Shown in pieces: positions 7,212 to 13,271 of a stretch of 35,262 nucleotides of DNA. The stretch lies in the NCBI GenBank assembly GCA_003224525.1, contig QHZB01000215.1:1-35262 (forward strand). Reading direction: 5' to 3'. The position numbers and the translations under genes were made by a program. A model generated the notes under the pieces. The model had not been told where the DNA came from, did not search any database, and worked only from the letters and a program-made list of their open reading frames with translations. Source of the stretch: Acidobacteriota bacterium. GTDB lineage: Bacteria > Acidobacteriota > Terriglobia > Acidiferrales > UBA7541. Every line of letters starts with the position of its first letter. Position 1 is the stretch's first letter.

Positions 7212-7835
7212 ATGCTGCCAATGGGCCTCACCGTCTTGGACCTTTCTGCCTACATCGGCCTCGCGGCCGTCGGCGCCATCACCCTCAACATGCTCCTCGG
7301 ACTGCTCATGGCCTTCCGCTACAGCCCCTACCGCTCTTGGCCGCATCATCGATTCAACTATTTCCGCTTTCACAACTGGACCGGCTACCTTGCGCTAGCT
7401 GTTTCAATTCTCCATCCAGTAATTTTGCTCTTTAACGAAAATCCGCACTTTCGCATCCTCGACCTCGTCTATCCCGTCCATTCACCCTCCCAGCCCCTCG
7501 ACAACACCATCGGCGCCATAGCTCTTTATCTGCTCGCGTTTGTAGCCATCACTTCCTATATGCGTATCCGCCTCGGCCGCCATCTTTGGAAGTCCTTCCA
7601 CTTCTCCATTTATTTCGCCGCCGCCGCGCTCTTTTGGCACAGTCTCTTCACTGATCCGGCCCTAAAGAATGCCCCTGTGGATTGGTCCGACGGCGGCAAA
7701 CTCTTCGTCGAATCCTGGTTCCTCGTGATCGTCGCCATCGGCCTCCTCCGCCTCCGCTTTGCCCGCAGAAAAGCCCTCCACGCCCGCCACAAATTGCTCG
7801 GCAGACAGCCAGCGCCACGTCTCAATAACTGGTAA
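7212..7835 (+). CDS. Ferric-reductase-like di-heme membrane protein
   Basis: Integral membrane protein of 207 residues with the ferric reductase transmembrane fold (PF01794-like), as in MsrQ/YedZ and the membrane half of NADPH oxidases. About six helices are visible. Two histidine pairs have the spacing expected for two b-type hemes: H54 with H68 (FHNWTGYLALAVSILH) and H130 with H143 (FHFSIYFAAAALFWH). There is no FAD/NAD domain, so electrons would come from a separate partner that is not encoded next door. The start ATG 7212 has AAGGAG fourteen bases upstream; ATG 7221 is an alternative. The substrate is unknown; methionine-sulfoxide repair (MsrQ-like) is possible, but no msrP is visible. 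Confidence 0.75.
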   Translation: MLPMGLTVLDLSAYIGLAAVGAITLNMLLGLLMAFRYSPYRSWPHHRFNYFRFHNWTGYLALAVSILHPVILLFNENPHFRILDLVYPVHSPSQPLDNTIGAIALYLLAFVAITSYMRIRLGRHLWKSFHFSIYFAAAALFWHSLFTDPALKNAPVDWSDGGKLFVESWFLVIVAIGLLRLRFARRKALHARHKLLGRQPAPRLNNW

Positions 7836-7861
7836 AAAAACGTTGCCTCCGGGATAAGGCT

Positions 7862-7870
7862 TGTTAATCT
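7862..7870 (+). promoter_or_regulatory. Extended -10 promoter of the AlkA-like gene
   Basis: TGTTAATCT: TG, one base, then TAATCT (7865-7870). The start of transcription would be near 7877, about 22 bases before GTG 7899. No clear -35. Confidence 0.4.
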
Positions 7871-7898
7871 ATTTCCCCGTTTCCAGAATGGAGCCCGT

Positions 7899-8633
7899 GT
7901 GACCAAGGAATTTCGACTGCCGCCGTTCGACCTGCGCCTCGCAATGGACACTCTCGCAGCAAAAGATCCGCAGCTCGCCCCGCTGATCAAAGAGACCGAA
8001 GAATTCAGAATTGAGGCACATGGCTCGGATAGCCCCTACGAAATCCTCCTCGAATGCATTGCCTACCAATCCATCTCCGGCAAAGCGGCCGCCACCATCT
8101 TCGGCCGCATCAAGGCCCTCGGCTCTGACGGCCGCCCTCCTTCGCCAGAACAAATGCTAAAGCTAGGAAAGCCCGTCCTCCGCAAAGCCGGTCTGTCCGG
8201 CGCGAAGGTCCTGGCCATGAAAGACCTCGCGCAAAAAACCATCGACGGCGTCGTCCCTACCCTCGAGCAAGCCGAAAGACTCTCCGACGAAGAACTCGTC
8301 GAGCGCCTCGTCTCCGTCCGCGGTATCGGCGCCTGGACCGTCGAAATGTTCTTGATCTTCCGCCTCGGCCGCCCCGACGTCCTCCCCATCCACGACCTCG
8401 GCGTCAAGAAAGGGTGGTCCATCACCTACGGCAAAAAGCACATGCCCAAGCCCAAGGAGCTCCTCGCCTTCGGCGAACGCTGGCGTCCCTACCGCACCCT
8501 CGCCAGTTGGTACATGTGGCGCGCCTGTCAGCGCGCGGGCAACGCCGCCATGCGCAAAATCCGCCCCGCCAAACTCCGCAAGCGCAAGCACAAGTCCGCC
8601 AAGCCCAAACGCCCCACCCGCAAGCACGTCTAA
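7899..8633 (+). CDS. AlkA-like DNA-3-methyladenine glycosylase
   Basis: HhH-GPD base-excision glycosylase of 244 residues, expected to remove alkylated bases from DNA. The helix-hairpin-helix is LVSVRGIGAWTVEMFLIF (about 137-154), and the catalytic aspartate is D166 in VLPIHDLGVKKG. The upstream helix IAYQSISGKAA (54-64) matches the GQQ-S-AA region of the family. There are no iron-sulfur cysteines, so it is not the MutY/Nth type. The C-terminus (about 222-244) is a Lys/Arg-rich tail that may bind DNA. It lacks the N-terminal Ada-like part. The start is GTG 7899. Two hairpins follow the stop codon. Confidence 0.88.
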   Translation: MTKEFRLPPFDLRLAMDTLAAKDPQLAPLIKETEEFRIEAHGSDSPYEILLECIAYQSISGKAAATIFGRIKALGSDGRPPSPEQMLKLGKPVLRKAGLSGAKVLAMKDLAQKTIDGVVPTLEQAERLSDEELVERLVSVRGIGAWTVEMFLIFRLGRPDVLPIHDLGVKKGWSITYGKKHMPKPKELLAFGERWRPYRTLASWYMWRACQRAGNAAMRKIRPAKLRKRKHKSAKPKRPTRKHV

Positions 8634-8636
8634 AGG

Positions 8637-8686
8637 CGGGCTTCAGCCCGGTTCTTCCATCTCTCCCACGGGAAGCACCTTCCCGT
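8637..8686 (+). terminator. Two consecutive hairpins after the AlkA-like gene
   Basis: The first hairpin starts four bases after the stop codon: CGGGC (8637-8641), loop TTCA, GCCCG (8646-8650). The second is perfect: ACGGGAAG (8668-8675), loop CAC, CTTCCCGT (8679-8686). Neither is followed by a real T-run, so they may act as weak or factor-dependent terminators, or protect the 3' end. Confidence 0.45.
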
Positions 8687-8879
8687 ACCTCATTTGGTAC
8701 TCTATTCTCGGTAAGAGTGCGGTTTTTCTCCGATTGCGGCAGCTTTTCTGCCACTTTTTTCATTTCCAGCGCCGCAAATTCTGGTCAAGCCCTTGCTTCC
8801 ATTCCCTTACGTTCTACTTACAAAAATACTGGGAAAAACATAGGGAGGTGGGGCTGTTATGGTTAACTAGCCGCCTTTT

Positions 8880-9359
8880 TCATTGAGCAATCGCTAAATC
8901 TCTCACCGTCAGATACATAGCTACCAATCCAGCCAGTAATACGCCACTCTCGAGCGAAACCGAAATCCGATGCAACCGGCTGAATTCCGCCAGCAACGGG
9001 CTGTCCGCCGCCGTTGCCTGGATCGACCCCATCTGCACCCGCAGCGCGGCCATCTTCGGACTAACCGCATGTTGCGACACGACTGTGAGCCCAATCATGA
9101 GCACAACAAACAGCGCCGCCGGCGTTGCCAAACTCGCAAACGTCCGCGTTCGCAACAATCGCGCCAGCAGCATGGTAATCCCGCACACCACTCCAATCAT
9201 GTGCATCCACCACAATGCGAACCCCACCACGGCCCCCGCCTGGTCGCGGCTCGCCAAAATCCGAAACGCTCCCGGCGCCACCACAAAGCTCAGGAACACA
9301 TCGCTCCCCAGCCACACGCTCAAACCTAGAAACTCGATCGTACGAAGGAAGGTTGACAT
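8880..9359 (-). CDS. DUF4149 (TMEM205-like) membrane protein
   Basis: Four-helix membrane protein of 159 residues. The DUF4149 pattern is visible: EFLGLSVWLGSDVFLSFVVAP near the start, a second helix with WWMHMIGVVCG, a third with LFVVLMIGLTVVSQHAVSPKM and a last helix LESGVLLAGLVAMYL after the conserved FSRLHRISVSLE. The function of the family is not established. It has no close partner in the window: an intergenic stretch separates it from the AlkA-like gene and tRNA-Val lies upstream. A TAAAAT element at 9371-9366 is exactly six bases before ATG, which suggests a leaderless transcript. Confidence 0.82.
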   Translation of the reverse strand: MSTFLRTIEFLGLSVWLGSDVFLSFVVAPGAFRILASRDQAGAVVGFALWWMHMIGVVCGITMLLARLLRTRTFASLATPAALFVVLMIGLTVVSQHAVSPKMAALRVQMGSIQATAADSPLLAEFSRLHRISVSLESGVLLAGLVAMYLTVRDLAIAQ

Positions 9360-9365
9360 GGAGAG

Positions 9366-9371
9366 ATTTTA
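9366..9371 (-). promoter_or_regulatory. Possible -10 of the DUF4149 gene
   Basis: Minus-strand TAAAAT, followed by CTCTCC and then the ATG at 9359. With usual spacing, transcription would start on the A of ATG. No good -35 and no ribosome-binding site are seen. Confidence 0.35.
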
Positions 9372-9403
9372 GCTAGAATGGCTCTTGGCGTGGAAGCAAA
9401 AGA

Positions 9404-9480
9404 TGGTGGGCGACAAAGGACTTGAACCTTTGACCTCTCCCGTGTGAGGGGAGCGCTCTAACCAACTGAGCTAGTCGCCC
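9404..9480 (-). tRNA. tRNA-Val (anticodon CAC)
   Basis: The minus strand folds as a complete tRNA: acceptor GGGCGAC paired with GTCGCCC, D arm with AGCTCAGTTGGTTAGAGC, anticodon stem CTCCC/GGGAG around loop CTCACAC (anticodon CAC, reading GUG), T arm AAAGG TTCAAGT CCTTT, discriminator A, and an encoded CCA at 9406-9404. It lies between the DUF4149 gene and moxR and has its own promoter. Confidence 0.97.
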
Positions 9481-9516
9481 GTCTTGCGCGGCCGCGACGC
9501 TTTGAACCGCCATCTA

Positions 9517-9545
9517 TTTGTAACAGGAAGGACGCAGGTTTTCAA
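9517..9545 (-). promoter_or_regulatory. Promoter of tRNA-Val
   Basis: On the minus strand, -35 TTGAAA (9545-9540), a 17-base spacer, and -10 TACAAA (9522-9517) with an extended TG one base upstream. The start of transcription is expected near 9510, about 30 bases before the mature tRNA end. The element lies in the 68-bp gap shared with the divergent moxR gene. Confidence 0.6.
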
Positions 9546-9548
9546 CCA

Positions 9549-10496
9549 ATGCCCGCCGCCACCTCCCACGTCGTCTCGCAGCTCCAACGCTCCATCGCGC
9601 GCGCCATCTACGGCAAGGAAGACGCCATCCAGCTCGCGCTCATCACCCTGCTCGCGCGCGGCCATTTGCTCATCGAAGACGTTCCCGGCGTCGGCAAAAC
9701 GACTCTCGCGCAGGCGCTCGCAAAATCCTTTCACTGCAGCTTTCAGCGCATCCAGTTCACGTCGGACCTGCTCCCCAGCGATGTTCTCGGCGTCAGCGTC
9801 TATAATCCTGAATCGCGCGATTTTGAATTTCGTTCCGGCCCTATTTTCGCCAACGTGGTCCTCGCCGACGAAATCAATCGCACCACCCCGCGCACGCAAT
9901 CCGCGCTTCTCGAAGCCATGAACGAAGCGCAGGTCACCGTCGACGGCAAAACGCTCCCGCTGCCGCAGCCGTTTCTCGTGATCGCCACGCAAAATCCTGT
10001 CGAGCATCACGGTACTTATCCCCTGCCGGAATCGCAGCTTGACCGTTTTTTGATGCGCATCAAAATGGGCTATCCCTCGCACGAAACGGAAAAGGAAATT
10101 CTGCGCAAGCGTGTTGGCGATAATCCTCTCGACTCGCTCGATTCGATCGCGGATGTCAGCGATGTGCTGGCCATGCAGAACGCCGTTGCCCACATCAAAG
10201 TCGATTCCAGCCTGCACGACTACGCTCTCGAGATCGTCAATCTCACGCGCAAGAGCGAGCAGCTTGCCCTCGGCGTCAGCCCGCGCGGCACGCTCATGCT
10301 CCAGCGCGCCGCGCAAGCACGCGCCTACCTCGATGGCCGCGACTATTGCCTCCCCGACGACTTCAAACAGCTCGCCGTTTCCGTTTTCTCTCATCGCGTT
10401 GTCGCCAGCTCGCGCCACGCCTCGCTCCAGAAAAAATCGGAAACCACCGATTCCGTTCTTCGCGATATCGTTGAATCTGTCCCGGTTCCTTTGTAG
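9549..10496 (+). CDS. MoxR-family AAA+ ATPase
   Basis: ATPase of 315 residues of the MoxR/RavA class, thought to act as a chaperone assembling complexes together with von Willebrand-like or DUF58 proteins. The Walker A motif is PGVGKTT (46-52) and Walker B is VVLADEIN (103-110), followed by RTTPRTQSALLEAMNE; sensor 1 is VIATQNPVEHHGTYPLPE and the lid region has ALGVSPRGTLMLQRAAQA. The length is typical. The next gene, 94 nt downstream, is the usual DUF58 partner, and a TgpA-type transglutaminase completes the module after mutY. Confidence 0.93.
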   Translation: MPAATSHVVSQLQRSIARAIYGKEDAIQLALITLLARGHLLIEDVPGVGKTTLAQALAKSFHCSFQRIQFTSDLLPSDVLGVSVYNPESRDFEFRSGPIFANVVLADEINRTTPRTQSALLEAMNEAQVTVDGKTLPLPQPFLVIATQNPVEHHGTYPLPESQLDRFLMRIKMGYPSHETEKEILRKRVGDNPLDSLDSIADVSDVLAMQNAVAHIKVDSSLHDYALEIVNLTRKSEQLALGVSPRGTLMLQRAAQARAYLDGRDYCLPDDFKQLAVSVFSHRVVASSRHASLQKKSETTDSVLRDIVESVPVPL

Positions 10497-10538
10497 GTCT
10501 GAGCAATTCGGTGGAATTCATTCTTAGTCTCAAGCGAA

Positions 10539-10567
10539 TGTCATTCCGAGCGAAGCGAGGAACCTGC
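10539..10567 (+). repeat. Dispersed CGAGCGAAGCGAGG-type repeat
   Basis: TCATTCCGAGCGAAGCGAGG followed by AACCTGC lies in the gap between moxR and the DUF58 gene. This sequence type recurs in intergenic spaces of many environmental bacterial genomes (from memory). A degenerate second copy is at 12006-12029. Confidence 0.5.
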
Positions 10568-10590
10568 TTTTTCCTTCTTCTGCTGCCAAA

Positions 10591-11943
10591 ATGAGCGCCG
10601 TCAAATCCACTATCGCGCAATTCTGGGCCAAGGCCGACCGCCCTGCCGTGCGTGCGTTCCTCCTCTCGATAACCGCGCTCACCGCGGCTCTCCTTCTGGC
10701 GCTGTATTCCGGCGCCGCCGCGGAAATAGGCCAGCTCGCGCTCGCTAGCACTTCGGCGCTTGCCGCACTCGCCATCGCCGGCTGGGTGGGCGTGACGCTC
10801 GTTCCGGTTCTCGCGAAGCGCACGCCGCTTCGCTGGATCGGTTACAAAATGGAGTACCGCATCACCCTTGAGGGTTGGATTTATCTAGGCGGGATTCTTC
10901 TTGTCGCGCTCGCGGCGCTCAACACTGGCAACAATCTCCTCTTCCTGATTCTCGCCAGCCTCATCGCCCTCGTTTTGATGTCCGGGATTCTCTCTTCCAT
11001 CACGCTCTCGGGCATCGGAATGCGGCTCGTTTTGCCCGAACATATTTTCGCCGGCCAGCCGGTTCGCGCCATGGTCGAGCTTGAAAATGAAAAGCTGACG
11101 CTGCCTTCGTTTTCGTTGCGCGTCGAGGCTGCCAAAACAAACCAAGCCCAGGCCGCTGCCATGCTCGAAACGCCGGTCTATTTTCCTTACCTCCCAAAAC
11201 ATGACCGCGTGCAGCAAACCATTCCCGTGACGTTTGCGCGGCGCGGCATCTATCGCCAGGATGCTTTCCGAATCGTCACCCGTTTCCCCTTTGGCTTCCT
11301 GCGGAAAGCGCGCCGGCTGAGCTTGCAGACGGAAGCGCTCGTCTATCCCTCCGTGGAACCGACCGCTGACTACCTCGAAATCCTGCCCGGCCTGCAGGGA
11401 GCGCTGGAAAGCGTCACCAAAGGCCGCGGTCAGGATCTCTACGCGCTGCGGGATTACCTCCCTACGGACAGTGCGCGCCACGTGCACTGGAAAGCTTCCG
11501 CGCGCTCCGGTTCATTGATGGTCCGCGAATTTACCCGCGAAGACGACTGCCGCATCCTGCTCGTTCTCGATCCTCATCTGTCCGCGGAAGAATCCTCCAG
11601 TCTGAAATCGGGGGTGTCTCGGATGAGCGAGCGCTTCGAGCGTGCCGTCACGATCTGCGCCAGCCTGGCCTGGCACTTTTACGAAAGCAATTCGCTGTTA
11701 CAATTCCGGAGCGCCGGTGTGGAAACTCCTCTTGCTCCCGCCGATGAGATCATTTTCGCAATTCTCCAGCACCTGGCGATCGCGCAACCTCTGCCACGCG
11801 ACCCGGGGCAATCGCTCATGGCCGATCTCGCGGCTTCGCCCGAACTTTTCAAAATCATCGTCACCAGCCAGCCCCACGGCTCCGTCCCGGCCTCCGTGTG
11901 GAGTTCGTCTTACGTCGTCTTCCTCGACGATCCGGCCGGCTGA
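10591..11943 (+). CDS. DUF58 domain membrane protein
   Basis: Protein of 450 residues. It has two N-terminal hydrophobic helices (about 22-45 and 50-73), a second pair around 93-140 (LEGWIYLGGILLVALAALNT and the following hydrophobic run), then a cytoplasmic or periplasmic region. The DUF58 signature is RGQDLYALRDYLPTDSARHV followed by HWKASARSGSLMVREF (about 279-315). After it comes a von Willebrand-like stretch beginning RILLVLDPHLSAEESS. The family partners MoxR ATPases; a scaffold or assembly role is inferred, not shown. The gene follows moxR at 94 nt with a dispersed repeat between. A 32-bp palindrome lies just after the stop. Confidence 0.88.
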   Translation: MSAVKSTIAQFWAKADRPAVRAFLLSITALTAALLLALYSGAAAEIGQLALASTSALAALAIAGWVGVTLVPVLAKRTPLRWIGYKMEYRITLEGWIYLGGILLVALAALNTGNNLLFLILASLIALVLMSGILSSITLSGIGMRLVLPEHIFAGQPVRAMVELENEKLTLPSFSLRVEAAKTNQAQAAAMLETPVYFPYLPKHDRVQQTIPVTFARRGIYRQDAFRIVTRFPFGFLRKARRLSLQTEALVYPSVEPTADYLEILPGLQGALESVTKGRGQDLYALRDYLPTDSARHVHWKASARSGSLMVREFTREDDCRILLVLDPHLSAEESSSLKSGVSRMSERFERAVTICASLAWHFYESNSLLQFRSAGVETPLAPADEIIFAILQHLAIAQPLPRDPGQSLMADLAASPELFKIIVTSQPHGSVPASVWSSSYVVFLDDPAG

Positions 11944-11958
11944 ATTCTGCGGCCATCT

Positions 11959-11990
11959 TTGTAGTGGCGCAGCATGCTGCGCCACTACAA
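11959..11990. repeat. 32-bp perfect palindrome
   Basis: A perfect dyad centred between 11974 and 11975: it starts TTGTAGTGGCGCAGCA and continues as its exact reverse complement. It begins 16 nt after the DUF58 stop. A half-site-like word, TTGCGCCCCTACAA, occurs again before rimO (about 15548-15561) and matches one arm at 12 of 14 positions. It looks like a mobile or REP-like palindromic unit rather than a protein operator, and no T-run follows. Confidence 0.75.
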
Positions 11991-12005
11991 CTCCGGACTC
12001 CACCG

Positions 12006-12054
12006 TTCCAAGCGAAGTCAGGGATTTAGCTTCACTCCGCACCCGCCGGAGTGA
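12006..12054 (+). repeat. Degenerate dispersed repeat plus hairpin before mutY
   Basis: TTCCAAGCGAAGTCAGGG (from 12006) is a decayed copy of the repeat at 10539-10567. It is followed by a perfect hairpin, TCACTCCG (12032-12039), a seven-base loop and CGGAGTGA (12047-12054), ending 24 bases before the mutY ATG. Confidence 0.5.
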
Positions 12055-12078
12055 GCTGTGCGAGAATGTGCCAGCACC

Positions 12079-13206
12079 ATGCTGAACGGCCGCAAACTCG
12101 CCACATTTCGCAGACAACTGCTCGGCTGGTTCCGCGAATTCCAGCGTGACCTGCCGTGGCGCCGCACTACGGATCCCTATCGCATCTGGCTTTCCGAAAT
12201 CATGCTCCAGCAAACTCGCGTTGCGGCCGCGATTCCCTACTACGAACGATTTCTGCAGCGCTTCCCGGACGTTCACGCGCTCGCCGCTGCGCCGCAGGAA
12301 GAAGTGTTGCGCTTGTGGTCCGGCCTCGGGTACTACGGCCGCGCGCGCAACCTGCAAAAAGCCGCGCAGCAAATCGTCGCGAAACACCAAGGAACGTTTC
12401 CATCCAGCGAGGCAGACCTCCTTCGATTGCCGGGCATCGGAAACTACACCGCCGCGGCGATTCTGAGCATGGCCTTCGGCGAAAAATTCGCCGTGCTCGA
12501 CGGCAACGTCGCCCGCGTCCTTGCGCGTCTCGGCGCAATCCGCGGCGACCTCCGCGAGTCGCAGCATTGGCAAGAGTTGCAAGAAACCGCGGATCTCTTG
12601 CTCGAACCGAAATCCCCGGGCGATGGGAACCAAGCCATGATGGAACTTGGCGCGACGCTGTGTACTCCAAAATCGCCGCAGTGTCTGCTCTGCCCCGTCG
12701 CGCAATTCTGCGAAGGGCGCAGGCTTGGCATCGCCGAATCCCTGCCCGAAAAACGGAAGAAACGCGCCACCGTGGAAGTCACGCTGGCCGCTGCGGTATT
12801 CGCGGATGGAAAAAGGCAGACACTACTGTTTCCACCGCCGAAAAATACAAAGGAGAAAGCCTCGGCCGATCACGTGCCGACGTTGGTTTCGAGAATGTGG
12901 CATTTCCCGACACTCTCGCTGGCCGGGGAACCAGCCGGGAAACTAAGCGCGTTCCTCAGAAAACTCATGCCGGGCGCTGCTAGCCGCAATTGGCGACTCG
13001 TCCCGGCCGGCAAGGTTCGTCACGCGGTGACGTACCGCGCCATCACCCTCTTGCCCTTCCTTATCAAGGTGCAAAGACTCCCGCGCGTCCCCGGCGCGAG
13101 ACAGGTTCCTCTCGGTGACATCTCCAGCCTCCCTGTTTCCAACCTCACCAGGAAAGTCGCCCGCGCCGCTCTGGCAGCGGCAGCTTCCGTTCCAGCCAAG
13201 TATTGA
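12079..13206 (+). CDS. mutY: A/G-specific adenine glycosylase
   Basis: MutY removes adenine mispaired with 8-oxoguanine. In the 375-residue form starting at ATG 12079, the catalytic glutamate is E40 in SEIMLQQTRV, the HhH is LLRLPGIGNYTAAAILS (about 114-130), the catalytic aspartate is D141 in VLDGNVARVLAR, and the [4Fe-4S] cluster has C195, C202, C205 and C211 with the canonical 6-2-5 spacing. The C-terminal NUDIX-like domain that recognises 8-oxoG follows (about 225-360, with SRMWHFPTLSL and HAVTYRAITL). An upstream GTG at 12058 would add seven residues without family support. It sits inside the MoxR/DUF58/TgpA cluster, an unusual place. Confidence 0.95.
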   Translation: MLNGRKLATFRRQLLGWFREFQRDLPWRRTTDPYRIWLSEIMLQQTRVAAAIPYYERFLQRFPDVHALAAAPQEEVLRLWSGLGYYGRARNLQKAAQQIVAKHQGTFPSSEADLLRLPGIGNYTAAAILSMAFGEKFAVLDGNVARVLARLGAIRGDLRESQHWQELQETADLLLEPKSPGDGNQAMMELGATLCTPKSPQCLLCPVAQFCEGRRLGIAESLPEKRKKRATVEVTLAAAVFADGKRQTLLFPPPKNTKEKASADHVPTLVSRMWHFPTLSLAGEPAGKLSAFLRKLMPGAASRNWRLVPAGKVRHAVTYRAITLLPFLIKVQRLPRVPGARQVPLGDISSLPVSNLTRKVARAALAAAASVPAKY

Positions 13207-13250
13207 GGGTTATCCTTTCGTCTACCCTCGTTTTCACCCCGCCCCGCAGG

Positions 13251-13259
13251 TGCTACGAT
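13251..13259 (+). promoter_or_regulatory. Extended -10 promoter of the transglutaminase gene
   Basis: TGCTACGAT in the 65-nt gap after mutY: TG, one base, TACGAT (13254-13259). Transcription would start near 13266, six bases before ATG 13272. It belongs to the extended -10 series seen across the window. Confidence 0.4.
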
Positions 13260-13271
13260 AAAAAGTCCGCC

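Noticed and set aside
9471-10418. Long open frame antisense to moxR
   Set aside because: It only mirrors the codon pattern of moxR in GC-rich DNA and has no recognisable domain; moxR has full AAA+ motifs.
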